DNA of 64,000 nt from Tillus elongatus (lineage: Eukaryota > Arthropoda > Insecta > Coleoptera > Cleridae). This document shows positions 1 through 11,095 of this stretch, piece after piece. The stretch spans positions 25,976,739 through 26,040,738 of the forward strand of contig OZ023267.1 of assembly GCA_964006375.1 (NCBI GenBank), read 5' to 3'. The position numbers were made by a program, and so were the translations under genes. A model generated the notes under the pieces. It did no database searches. It was not told where the DNA came from and saw nothing but the letters and a program-made list of their open reading frames with translations. Each line of letters opens with the position of its first letter. The stretch's first letter is position 1.

Positions 1-1474
1 TTTGTAAACAAAAAATTTACTATCAGAACATTTCTTATCGGAATGAGAGAAATGCGGTTTATTATTTCAGTTCATCGGTCGGTTTAATACTTGATAGTAC
101 TACCGAAAGTTAATTTCACAACAGAAAATACATTTTGGAGTTAGTTGCAAAGTTTCGACAAAGTGGTTCAGTAGCCAACAAAAAACGGGATCGTGAACGT
201 GAGTTTCCGGTTAGACATGAGACTACTGAGATTGAAGTTTTAGGACAAATTGCTGCAGATCCAACTTCGAGCACGAGAAAATTGGCCACTGTTTCAAACA
301 TCAAAAGAAGAATTATTCAGCGAATATTGAAGCATCATAAATTTCACCCGTATAAAATTAATCTTGTACAACAACTGAATGAAGATGATTTTGATCGGCG
401 GCTGGAGTTTTGTGAAGTTATGACTGCACGAATAGCTGATAACGGAAACTTTCTGTTCAATATCTGCTTTTCAGACGAGTGTACGTTTTTACTAAACTCT
501 ACAGTCAGTCAATCGTCACAATTGTCGTTATTGGGCAGATAATAATCCAAGAAATTTTCACGAAGTCCACACTCAAACTCCACAGAAATTGAATGCCTGG
601 ACTAGTAATTTGGGAGACTGTTTAATCGGACCAATTTTTATTAATGGCAATTAGAGTGGCGAAACGTATTTGGAGTTACTAGAAGATATCGTTTACCCTC
701 TACTAATTGACATTGTTGAAAATGATGATCGCTATCAAGAAAATCAATTAGTGTTTCAACAAGATGGAGCTCCTTCGCCTTTTTCACAACGTGTTAGGGA
801 GTTTTTGAACAGAGAGTTTCCAGCGCAATGGATTGGGCGTTGAGATGCTATTGAGTGGCGTCCTAGATTACCGGATTTAACTTCTTTAGACTTCTTTCTA
901 TGGGACCATTTAAAGAGTAGAATTTACGCAAGAGAACCGATGTCGCTGAAAGAATTACGACGACGCATTGTTGAAGAATGCCATCTAATAACTCCACAAA
1001 TGCTCCAGAATGCTCGTTTTGAACAAAATTTGTACTTTTGTATGGAACCTGGTGGTCAACAATTTGAACACTTACTTAACTGAATAAACATTTTTGAACG
1101 TTTGGTTTTGTTTTTAAGTTTTTTTCAACGAAAAATTGACTAATTAGTGCATTTCTTATCACAATGAATGAGATACGTTCTTGCAACTTCAACTGTGAAT
1201 CATTCTTAAACAAATTGATAAAACTTCCAAAGAAATTAGTGTGCTGAGTTCAGAAAAGAAAGAGCTTTCAAACTATGTAACACTCGACCCATCTTCCCTA
1301 TTTAAAATGTAAGGGTTGTTATCACCTACCTTAAGGGGTTGATGTGAGAAAGTTGAGTTTTATGTCAAAACATGTCTCCCTCAATATTAAAAGCGACGTG
1401 TTTCAGCGTTTCTTAAAGAAAAATTCTTTGGACCCAAATCGGTCTGTTTCGTTTTCATTGCGCCACGCTGTATA
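1..1474 (+). mobile_element. mariner-like DNA transposon, family 1, copy A (3' part)
   Basis: This is the transposase-sense copy of the commonest element in the window. It enters from beyond the left edge, and its right terminal inverted repeat ends at about 1474 (cgccacgctgtata). The subterminal sequence at 1330-1474 matches the ends of copies B, C and D. The 5' coding region is shortened: sequence jumps from the untranslated leader to the region encoding LELVAKFRQSG near position 123. Confidence 0.85.
123..1083 (+). pseudogene. mariner-like transposase remnant (family 1, copy A)
   Basis: The protein would cut and paste the element at TA dinucleotides. An open stretch at 135-542 carries the helix-turn-helix part (LELVAKFRQSGSVANKKR) and the first catalytic Asp in FSDECTF. 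Downstream, other segments retain QQDGAP (second Asp) and LDFFLWDHLKSRIY (third Asp), ending in FEHLLN and a TGA at 1081. The start codon region is deleted, a TAG replaces a codon near 652, a TGA lies near 841, and frame shifts occur after 510. It is dead, although the three acidic codons survive. It belongs to the insect transposases usually annotated as Tc3-like or DUF4817 proteins. Confidence 0.85.
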
Positions 1475-2164
1475 CGCAACGTAAAGCTGCATAGACATGA
1501 TATAACATGAAAAGGGTTGACAAGGTGAACCGATTTCCCGCTGGTGCACTTATAAATGCATGAGCGTGCTAATTTATTGCAGCCTGTTACAGGATCTGTT
1601 AATTTTAACATTAACAACAAAACTTTGATGTCAACGCTTTGTTTAATTTACCCTTGCATTAACAGCGACATTAATTCTGATGCCCCAGTTCTGGCATAAA
1701 TTAATTTATTAACTCTGAAACACATGTGGGACATCAAAAGCGCTTATGAGTTAATGCAATAACAAAAGCTCACCACACTTTGTCCTCGCTTTTTGTTTGT
1801 CTTGTTATATTACATAAATATTATACGGACAAAAATTATATTAATGACTTGGATAAAAATATCGGGATGCGTGGAAATTTGTGAATTAAAATTAATCATC
1901 TGGGGTCTCCTTGTCTCGTCTAGCCATTTTAAACTCATTTTTCATAACGTCATGCGTGACAGGTCTAAGACAAGGATACGAGGATTCGGTCCTGTCACCT
2001 GCTCAATATTTATGGAAAATGAAATGGAAAAAGACATGGAAACTTTACAACTAATATAAAACTTGGATAAGAACGAATGGAAAAACGCTGTGAAAACCGC
2101 AAATGTATGTCACACAGCTTATTTAAGTTTTGGGTGTTTTGTCATCGACACTCTTATATAAGTT
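1475..2164. other. unannotated spacer
   Basis: AT-rich sequence between mariner copy A and the first TA-core repeat. I see no supported gene. An open stretch at 1793-2059 has no recognisable motif and is not called. Confidence 0.4.
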
Positions 2165-2325
2165 AAGGCTCGAAGATTGCATACATCCAGTTTTTAGTGA
2201 ATTTTCTGAAAAAAAAATAATGTTGAGATCTCGACTTTTGAATTTTGAAAACAATTCTTCAAATGAGCGCGAACTAGGCCCTCTAAAATCCATATCCAGG
2301 GTCAGTTTGAATTTTTATTTTTTAA

Positions 2326-2435
<110 letters not shown>

Positions 2436-2694
2436 TACATATGCCGACAACTCAAAAAATAATGGGTCGATTTCGATCAAATTTGGTGGATACCTTCTTT
2501 TTGCACATGGCTTGGATAAGTTCGTTAGCCAGGAAAATAGGACCGGTTTTTCCTGGAAAATTTTGGGTTTTCCTTTGGAAAATGTTTGTATCTCCCAGAA
2601 CAAAAAAACAAACTATGCCAACAAAATTCGGTACTAATATTTACACTATTAAACTTACCTTACATCCCAAAATTCAGATCTTTAAGTTGAAAGG

Positions 2695-2697
<3 letters not shown>

Positions 2698-2772
<75 letters not shown>
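2698..2772. repeat. (TA)n microsatellite
   Basis: About 75 bp of pure TA repeats, a second tract inside the same TA-core copy. Confidence 0.98.
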
Positions 2773-2774
<2 letters not shown>

Positions 2775-3590
2775 TTTTTAAAAAATTGGGTGCCACTGAT
2801 GACCAGAGAAATGCATAAACCAGTTTTTCCCGGAAAATTTTGTGTTTTCTTCCGGAAAATGTTTCTATTTCGAGAAATAACAGCGGCATAAGCGCAGCTA
2901 AGTTTGTTACGCAGGTTTATTTAACAAAAATTAAACTATGTACCAAAAGTTATATGTATAAGGTGAAAGGAAAACAGTTATAGGCATTTAAAGAAGAAAA
3001 GATGGGTGCCACCGATGACCAGATAAACGCCCAAAGTAAAATATTTTGGTGCATAGCAAAATCTGACAAAATTGTATGTTACAAACAAGGACTAAGTTTA
3101 TTGGCGCAAAAAGGTCAAGAAATGCCAGAAAAATTGCTTAGAAAATTTCATAACGTTTTCTCTTAAACCGTCAAAGTCGCGATTTGAAACGTTAAAATTG
3201 GCAACATTTAGATAAAGGACCTGATGTTAATACGGGCTATATAGAGTAGATGTTGCAAGAAATGTGACCTTAAGTTGCAGCTTCAACCGTCATTGTCCTT
3301 CATTTTACTGAAATGTTTCAAAAAAATTGACTTAAAATCCAACCTTTCTCTGATGCGTTAGCAGCAGTTTTAGTTATAGGGTTTATAGTTTAATTCTCAA
3401 AATTTTTATGAAATTTTCCTACAAGAAATTCGCTATTGAGAAGAGCGGGACTTTTGAGTTTTAATTTTTTTTTCAATTCCAAAATCACTGTGCCTTGAAC
3501 TAGCACAGCGATTGGTAGTGTGAAGTTTTATATTGCTCTATCTCCGGTCTAAACTGACCGTAGATCAGTTGTCTTTTGCGGTCCAGAGCT

Positions 3591-4286
3591 TTACACTCGC
3601 ACGAGATGTGCTGGTCTGATTCCTCCCCCCTCGCCGCAGAGTCTGCATGCGAGGTCCCCCTCGAATCGTCCCATTTTATGCAGGTGTTTCTTGACGGCCA
3701 TGTGTCCCATCAAGAGACCTGTTATGTTTCTGTGTTGTCCTTTGCTAAGATTGAGCAGATCCACAGCTCTCTTTAAACTGGGTTCGTCAGTTACTGACTT
3801 CCCTTGTCTGAGTCCTGGACACTTTTCCCAGTACACCTTGTGTTCGTTTCTGACACAGGACTTAATGGCTCCCCTGGCCGTGCTCTTTGTCACGCCCAAA
3901 GCCGGTTCTGGTCCCATAAATGGTTCTATTGACCCTCTCTTTGCGGGACTGTCAGCTTCTTCATTGCCTTTGACCACCGAGTGACCCGGCACCCAGATGA
4001 GGGTGACCTTCAGCAACACCTCCATGGCGGCTGTTGGGGTTGAAGATATGGCCCCTGTGATGCGTAGACAAGCCATCATTTGGATCTTGTCTAGTTTTTG
4101 TTTGGCATTGGATTCTGTCACCTTAGGCAACCAGACCACTGCCGCGTATGCTAACGATGGTCTGACCACCCCTGTGTACAGCCAGTGGGCCATACTAGGT
4201 CTTTGTCCCCACGTTTTTCCATATAGCCGCACAGTGACGGCTAGGATTATGACTGCCTTACGCAGTATTTTTTTTAACGTGACCAT
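3591..4286 (-). pseudogene. LOA LINE C-terminal part: RT thumb, truncated RNase H, Cys motif
   Basis: Open for 231 codons. It starts with the RT thumb (YTGVVRPSLAYAAVVW and KLDKIQMMACLRITGA), then runs directly from TAAMEVLL into TLIWVPGHSVVKGNEEAD, the last RNase H block. The roughly 100 residues that normally lie between, including the first RNase H acidic residues, are absent while the frame is kept, so RNase H cannot be active. The C-terminus carries CRLCGEGGG, half of the usual zinc-knuckle motif, and then loses the normal end. Confidence 0.8.
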
Positions 4287-5661
4287 TCCAGGTTAGGTTA
4301 GAGTCCAATACGACCCCAAGATATTTTACCTCCCTGGACATTGTAATGTTTCTACCGTATAGAGTGAGAGTTCTGTTGCTCTCCCACTTCCTCCTTCTCG
4401 TAAACGGTATGACGGTTGCTTTCTCGGGGCTCACCCCGAGCCCTTGACCAACCATCCACCTTTCCATTACATTTAGTGCTGCCTGCATGCGCTCCCACAC
4501 TAATTGTGTAACCTTTCCTCGGACTATGATGACAATGTCGTCCGCATAGCCCTGTACCTCATACCCCCCTCCCGAAAGCCTCCCCAGTAGGCCGTCCACG
4601 ACTAGGCACCAGAGCAAGGGAGACAGAACGCTCCCCTGCGGACACCCCGCCCCGACCCTCGCCAGCAGAGTCTCCCCTGAGAGTGAGGTGAACACCTCCC
4701 TGTCCTTGAGCATGGAACCGATCCATCTGCAGCAGGTCTCCTCTATTCCACGCTCCCTGATATCTGCCAGAACCGGTCCCACCGAGGTGTTGCTGAAAAC
4801 CCATGCCTAGGATGGCCCCCAGCGCCACCTCCCTGTTCTCCAGCGTATTCTCAAGTTTCAGCACCAGTTGGTGCAGTGATGTTTTTGTTAAGACTCCTGC
4901 TCTATAGGCATATTGTCCGCAGTGTAGGAGATATGCTTCCAGTACACCGCCCCTGTTGTCTCGGTCGATGAGTTTTTTAATTGTTTTTAGCAAGGACATG
5001 AAACTTGTTGGCCTCTGGGACTTTGCCTGGTTGGACGCCCAGGTTTAGGAATGAATACAACCGTGGCAAGTCTCCATGCCCTCGGAATGTACCCCAGAGC
5101 CAGGTTGGCTCTCATAATGAGGATAAGTGCCGGCGCCAGTATGTCTACACCCTGTTGGAGCATGACGGGCATTACGCCATCAAATCCCGGGGATTTGAAC
5201 GGCTTGAAGCTGTTATTGGCCCACCTGATTTCCCTCCAAGTAACCACCTCTTTAGCGACTGTCCAGTCTAATCTTGATGCCTGCCTATACGGCGCCTCTA
5301 TTTCTGAGTGTTCCCAGTGCGGAGGTGATTGGTTTTTTATGTTACAGCCGGGGAAGTGCGTCTGGACTAAAACTTCCATATATTCCTCCCCCGAGCTTTT
5401 AAAGCCTCCCGTAGATATTCTAAGGAAGCCTATGTTGGTCTGAGTGCCCTTGGACATGATCTTGGGTAGTCGAACACTCTGGGATGTGTTCTCCACTTCC
5501 TCGCAATGCCTCCTCCACGACTCCTTCTTGACGTCCCTCAGTCTTTTGTTATAGGTCGTTAGGGCATGTCTATATTCATTCCATGCTCCAGACCGCCGCA
5601 TTAAACAGCTTACGAACCTGCGTCCTCCTTTGCCTGAGCTCCTCGTTCCACCACGGGACAT
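4258..5661 (-). pseudogene. LOA LINE reverse transcriptase domain, frameshifted
   Basis: Copies the element's RNA at a nicked target. The finger domain is at 5661-5000 (SFKPFKSPGFDGV, PRAWRLATVVFIPKPGRP). The middle, in another frame at 4999-4800, has QYAYRAGVLTKTSLHQLV. The palm in a third frame at 4782-4400 has GCPQGSVLSPLLWCLVVDGL and GYADDIVI. At motif A the usual LDIxGAFDN block reads LGMG followed directly by FSNTS, so the first catalytic Asp is gone with a small deletion. Two frame changes (near 5000 and 4790) separate the segments. It is inactive. Confidence 0.85.
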
Positions 5662-5681
5662 TCCTGGTGGACGCTCTCTTT

Positions 5682-6227
5682 TCAGGGGGCAGTTGGCGAG
5701 GTGATTGCGTCTCGCACTTTGGCTGCCGCAATCTCGAGGTCTATTGAATTGTCTATGGTCCTCTTAACCCCCCGTAGTTCCACTGCTAGGTCTGCCCTGT
5801 AGGATTCCCAGTCCACCTTGCGAGAGACCCGGTACCATACCGTTTGTCTTTCGAGCTTGGCGATTTCAAACCAGATGTATCTATGGTCTGAGTTACTCAC
5901 TTCCCCAGACACAGCCCAGTTCTTAACAAAGTCACCCAGAAACTGGGTGAAAACTGTTAGATCTAAAACTTCCTCACGCCGTGTTGTGACGAAGGTCAGT
6001 TTATTCAATATGCCTAAATTAAATTTCATAAATTATTGTGAAAGTGACTTACGCCTAGAGTTTGTGTCCGAGCTTCCCCACAACTCACGGTGCGCGTTCG
6101 AATCCATGCCGATGATGGTCTGCAATCCACCTGATCTACTACCCACCATCAGCTGCTCCAATTCCTTGGGTAAAGGAGGGTCCGTGCTGTCCCCAGGCTG
6201 ATCCGACAGTAATGTCCCTCGGCCCAT
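5682..6227 (-). pseudogene. LOA LINE endonuclease domain fragment
   Basis: Would nick target DNA to start reverse transcription. Visible motifs of the exonuclease-endonuclease-phosphatase fold are IIGMDSNAHRELWG (6227-6033) and, after a short break, RREEVLDLT and SNSDHRYIWFEI (6029-5682), the last holding the catalytic SDH. The N-terminal half of the domain is not recognisable upstream, so the element is 5'-truncated or badly decayed. Confidence 0.8.
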
Positions 6228-6477
6228 CCGCTACTCAAATCGGATTTTGATCGTTGTCAAGTCCCTGGAACAGAAATTCATTAAAGGCGGAAACTTAATC
6301 CCTTCCCTGACAAAAATTCAGGCCCTCGGGTTCTTGCTGGATCTACTGTAGCTGAGCTTCCCAGCAGCTCTGCCGAGTCCCTTGATATCTCCTTTATAGG
6401 AGTACGGTTCCTGGATGAGTGCAAACGAGTGCAAACCAGACCCCCTAGGCCACGCACCCGTGGTCACTTTTAGTTTT

Positions 6478-7560
6478 TAAATAGAAGTGGTTTGTACAGG
6501 TTCGTTAACCAGGAAAATCGGCCCAGTTTTTCCCGAAATTTTTTTGTTTCTTTGGAAAAAAAATTATATCTTCGGAAATTACAAATTTATGGCAACCAAA
6601 TTTGGCACTGAAGTATATATCATATTAAATTAGGAAACTATGTACCAAAATATAGATCTGTAAATTATTAGGAAAAAAGTTATACGCATTCAAAGAAAAC
6701 ATGTTTGCGGTTTTCCGCTTAAAACGTCAAAGTCGCGATTTGATACGTTAAAATTGGCAATTTTTAGGAAAAGTACGTGAAACGAATACAGTCTATGTAG
6801 AGAAAGTATCACAAAAGGAGTGTTTTACAAACCCCTAAGTTTCAGCTTCAACCGTCATTGTCCTTCATTTACCTAAAATATTTCCAGAAAAATCATTTCA
6901 AATAAACCCTTTCTCTGATGCTTTGGCAGTAGTTGTGCAACTTTTCACGGTTTTGGTAAATATTAAAGATTATGAGACGGCGTTTTTGACATTATATCGC
7001 AGTCCAATAAAAGTGACGCATTCAGAGAGATCTTCGTTTATCTTATTCGTCGAAAAAATTGAAATCCCGTATACAGGCGCTCTTTAATAATGACTGAATT
7101 AAAAGAAATCAAAATCAAACTGCCGTAACTCAATTGTTTCAAATGGAACAGCCTGTATTTTGTGTTTTGAAAGTAAAGAGCATAATAGTAAAAGTTTAGT
7201 AAGCTATTGTGAAAAGAAATTTTCGGATTTTCGTCAAAAAAATTGTTTTTTGGGCGTTTCGTCGGAAATCTTTTTGGAGGTAAATAGCTGAAAGAGGTAC
7301 GTTGACCAAGAAAATCGGGTCATTTTTTCGCAAATATTTTAAGCTCATTTTCGGAAAATTATTGTACTTTTTCAAACAATAAAGTTATTTTGATGAAGTA
7401 TGTTACATTGTTTTTACTATATAGGTTATACTGATAACCAAATTTGATGCCTGCTCTAATTAAAAAAGACATACTTGTTATTAAAAACATTTTTATAAAA
7501 TTTTACTACCATGATGCATCCAGACTTTTTGTTTATTAAGATCATCCAGCAATTTTTTTA
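6478..7560 (+). repeat. TA-core dispersed repeat, continuation and MITE-A remnant
   Basis: Resumes mid-unit (ggttcgttaaccaggaaaat), runs through aaacgtcaaagtcgcgattt and tctctgatgctttgg to about 6930, and ends at 7280-7535 in sequence related to MITE-A (gttatactgataaccaaattt; a damaged terminus near 7510). Confidence 0.6.
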
Positions 7561-8169
7561 GCTTTGGTAGTCATACCTATATACAAGTTATTCTACATCA
7601 TGGAACGTGTTTATTAAGATAAACTACTTGCTCAGTGTTTCCCATGCAAACTGCTTTCTCGGTGGTAACCTTCACTTGTTTCTAGTTTCATCTTAATGTC
7701 GGTCTATATTTACTTATTCCTTATTGCTTTCTTATAATTTAGAGTCTGTGCTGTAGACTTCAACTAATTAGTTCTATGATCAGTTAGTAATTTACTTTAA
7801 AAGGGTGTCAACAGTGAATCAATACTTAAATGGCGCAGTCGGTAGGATTATTAAAAAGGATGTTTGACAATATTTGGTTCGCTTCAGCGAATTGTTAGCT
7901 AACAATAATATAAAATACATTTAGTGAACGAGTAGCTCAGTAAGTGTTAAATGAAGCTAAGTAGCAATTTCTGAAGTGCATCGAGCAGCTGAAGAACGTA
8001 AAACAATGGAGTGTCACAGTTCTTAGCGATATTGACGCGACTTGCAAAAACCTGAACGAAATGCGAAAACGTGTACGAACTTTCAAAGCATGTTCAATAA
8101 ACCGCTTAAGTTTAACAAAAAAACCTTTTACTATAAAATTAACTTACGTTTGTTTTGTTGTTGTTTCAG
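7561..8169. other. unannotated spacer
   Basis: No recognised repeat or gene up to the exon-like ORF that follows. It ends in a pyrimidine-rich run and AG (ttgtttgttttgttgttgtttcag). Confidence 0.35.
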
Positions 8170-8394
8170 GTATCAGCAATTGTAGCCGTCTTACGTTTCC
8201 GTGACCTCTTGAGAGCAGGCGTCACGTGGAAAGGACCAGAGGTTATTGAGCTATGATCTTGGAGTTCTGGCAGTCAAAATGGCGCTGACTATGAATACGA
8301 TTCTGAAAGCGACTGTTCCCTTCTTGTGAAAGCCTCATCAACGTCTAGAATGTCACAGGATTCTGACAGTGATTCTAGTTCAGAATTTGTTTAG
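8170..8394 (+). pseudogene. exon-like ORF with acidic Ser/Asp-rich tail
   Basis: Directly after a good acceptor-like sequence, one frame reads 74 codons to a TAG at 8392 with a single internal TGA at 8254-8256. The first half begins VSAIVAVLRFRDLLRAGV; the second half is acidic and serine-rich (YEYDSESDC, SQDSDSDSSSEFV), typical of the disordered end of a nuclear or transposon protein. I do not recognise a family. It could be the last exon of a decayed gene, a transposon protein end, or chance. Confidence 0.3.
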
Positions 8395-9039
8395 ATGTGT
8401 CCAGTTTTTAGGTATATGTCACGTCAGTCAAAGTTATTTTCAAGTTCACTGTACCTGTGGTTAATTTAGTCGAGATAAATAATTTACTACAGCATGTTGT
8501 TCTGCAAGAAATGTCACCAATAGAAGTGGCAAATATGCGTCATTATCATTATCATAGTTTTTATGTTGCTTAAAGTTTTAAAACTAAAATCAGTTTTTAA
8601 ACAAATACCTCAAATGATCTTTATACGTCTTAAGCAATTGAAATTATTCTTTTTTAAATAAATCTTAGAAACAAGGAAGTTACAAATGGGTAAATTTTTA
8701 GTATCCTCTATGAAACTAGCTATCAGAGCTATCTTGTGTAAAATCTGAAGTTTGAGAAAACAAAACGTTTAGTCGTTTGCATTAAACAGTTAACATACTC
8801 AATATAAATAATCATAGCACTAGGTTCATTTTCACAAAGAGGCAAAAAAGTCGGAAATACCTACATATAAATATATCAATTCGCCATTTGTCATTAGCAT
8901 GAAACATACAGGGGTTCCAGGAGAAACGGAAACTACTTTGAGAAGATATTTTAGAGCTTGCAGTAATAAGAGTTTCCTACAAACAGTCCCAAAAATACTT
9001 TATTTGTTCGTTCCAATCAGCCAGAGATGCTATATAGCT
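8395..9039. other. unannotated spacer
   Basis: AT-rich, with no supported gene. The end (aatagagaagtatcgatggtgagac) grades into a TA-core subfamily also seen at 62.86 kb. Confidence 0.35.
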
Positions 9040-9210
9040 GGTGTCCTTTTATTAGTGATTTTTATTTTAAACAATTCACTAATAGAGAAGTATCGATGGT
9101 GAGACTTTGCAAAAATTTTTCAACTGAGTGCGAACTAGGACCCCTAGAACCCATATCTGTGGTCAGTTTCAATTTTTATATATTTAATAATAATAATAAT
9201 AATAATAATA

Positions 9211-9286
<76 letters not shown>

Positions 9287-9757
9287 CCAACCGATAACTC
9301 AAAAAATAATCAAGCGATTTCAATGAAACTCGGCAAGTTCTCTTGTTTTATTAATGGCTTGGACGAGTTCGTTAGCCAGGAAAATCAGACAAGGTTTTCC
9401 GAGAAAATTTTGAGTTTTCTTTAAATTTTTTTTTCTGTCTAAAGTTACAAAGCTAGTGTAATGAAATTTGGTGTATATGTTTCCTTAGAAAAGACCTTAC
9501 TACCTACCAAAACTCAACTTTCTAAGTTTATAGAAAATTGAGTTTTACAAATTTTTTATTTTCTTCAGAGAAAAATTTTTGTCTCCGAAACTTAGAAAGT
9601 TATTTTAATGATATTTGGTGAATGAGTTGCCTTTGAAAAGGTCTTACTATAGACAAAAATTCAAATTTCTTAGTTTATAGAAAATTGAGTTATCTAAGTT
9701 TGAAGCATTTTAAAAAAATCACTATCATAACGCACTTGCTGCATCCCGAACTTTTTT
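9040..9757 (+). repeat. TA-core repeat, diverged subfamily copy
   Basis: Left block gagtgcgaactaggacccct and tggtcagtttcaattttta, then (AAT)n and (TA)n, then aactcaaaaaataatcaagc. It ends with a MITE-A-like terminus (cataacgcacttgctgc) at about 9728-9750. Confidence 0.65.
9183..9287. repeat. (AAT)n followed by (TA)n
   Basis: Roughly ten AAT units (9185-9213) run into about 70 bp of AT repeats with one c interruption. Confidence 0.97.
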
Positions 9758-9819
9758 TTTAAAGATGTGTATTAATTAAGAAAATAAACAATAACGTTAC
9801 ATCATACAAAACCGTTTCG

Positions 9820-10110
9820 AAGGCTCTTTATTTGCATCCGCTTCACTTCAACCAGTTGAACACCTTCAAGATGGCAATTATGCTCTAAGAATAGAGTTTG
9901 ATGATTGGATACAACACAATTGGAAACTGGATAGGTACACTTTTTCGATAAAGCTAAATTTACCAGCAATTTTCAGAATTAGCATCATTGGGCAGAAAAA
10001 ATTTTCGCAATTTTATTTATTGGAACATTTTTTCTTATTTCCACCCTAAGAATACGCCTGTAGAGTAATTTTTTGCCCCCGGAACACTCTGTATGTTTAC
10101 CCTGGAATTA
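9820..10110 (+). pseudogene. probable mariner-like transposase fragment (another family)
   Basis: One frame at about 9825-9960 reads SLQPVEHLQDGNYALRIEF and WIQHNWKLD. In form it matches the linker before the first catalytic Asp of DUF4817-type transposases (HPYxxxxVQxLxxxDxxxRxxFCxW). No catalytic motif remains. An end-like sequence ggaacactctgtatgt occurs near 10085. Weak but patterned. Confidence 0.45.
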
Positions 10111-10724
10111 TATTAAGGTATATACTTAGCTGATTAAAAGTGTCTTAAACTAAATCTGATACTAATACACTAAAGGGATGTCTGAATTCCATTAGCTTCT
10201 TGCAGAACACCATGTTTTTTTATTTCTCACGCAAGTTCAACATTAGCTACAAATATATCTGATAACGATAATATACCTAAAAATGACTGGACCACTTTTC
10301 GCTATTTGGTGCTTAAAGTGCAATAGAATTCAATCGATGTAGAGAAATGTCTTTCACAATATAATGGTATATGTAAATTACGATTCTCAACTGGTTTACT
10401 AATTTTTGTGCTGCCAGCAAAATTTATACGCTACAAACGTACATTTTAGAGTAATATATTAAATTGGAAATTGTGCTTTACAACACAATTAAATTAGGAA
10501 TTGTACAATGGATTTTAAAAGTATATAATTTTAAACATCTAAAGCCATCGATGATGCATTTTGATAGATTAAAGGTTATTTCTACCTAAAAGCATAATAA
10601 TTATGCCATATTGACTTGATTTTCAAGCATCATATTTAAACTTTTATATAAATACGTTTCTAAACTTTTTTTCTATCTAGGTATAAAAAATGTTTTATGG
10701 ATTTTATATATTAGGAAAGACCGG
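10111..10724. other. unannotated spacer
   Basis: Very AT-rich; no recognisable gene or repeat. Confidence 0.35.
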
Positions 10725-10899
10725 AAAAATGGTGACACCCTAAGCTTTGTTTAATTTTTTTTTTGTCATTTTGTTACAAATACCTTCAAAAATAAGGGAA
10801 TAATTGAAATAGGTCATTCGCCAAATCTTTATTCAAAAGTAAACAAATAATAAAACATGTTTTACAGGAAAAAAGGAAAACCCTACATGGCTATTATTA

Positions 10900-11093
10900 C
10901 CCCAACTAGTTGGGGTAATGGTGACATACGGCCACTATTACCCCAATGAACAGATGAAAGTTTTCTAAGTACAATAATCGCATAGGTATACATTTTTTAG
11001 GTATAAGTACATGCCTTGTGAGCCTAATTCCCACACTTTTTATACCTCAACCATACCTTCCCAATTTTACCAAACTCCCCAACACACTATACA
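10900..11093 (-). pseudogene. pogo/Tigger transposase C-terminal zinc finger, distal part
   Basis: Minus-strand reading gives YKKCGN, a stop in place of Trp, then AHKACTYT, the second half of the WxxCxxCxxWAHxxC finger at the C-terminus of this transposase type. The first cysteine pair (DICIVC) is formed across the mariner insertion site when 13002 is joined to 11095. Isolated, this stretch would not be recognisable. Confidence 0.6.
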
Positions 11094-11095
11094 TA

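Larger units (their letters stand above)
3479..6477 (-). mobile_element. LOA-clade (Lian-like) non-LTR retrotransposon, degenerate
   Basis: The minus strand encodes, in order, an apurinic-type endonuclease, a reverse transcriptase, a remnant of RNase H and a C-terminal cysteine motif. That order (EN-RT-RNH-CCHC) and the RT wording LLWCLVVDGLL with YADD fit LOA/Lian elements of insects. It interrupts the TA-core repeat: copy 1 resumes as a second unit start on the left, and mid-unit sequence follows at 6478. GC content is clearly higher than the flanks. Boundaries are good to roughly 20 bp. Confidence 0.8.

Noticed and set aside
2795..2815. CTGATGA followed by GAAA in the TA-core repeat
   Set aside because: The spacing leaves no stem II and there is no cleavage-site strand; not a hammerhead.
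3576..6201. Plus-strand open stretches across the LOA LINE (for example 3691-3984, 3997-4296, 5051-5443, 5818-6201)
   Set aside because: Antisense shadows of the minus-strand LINE coding, without motifs of their own.
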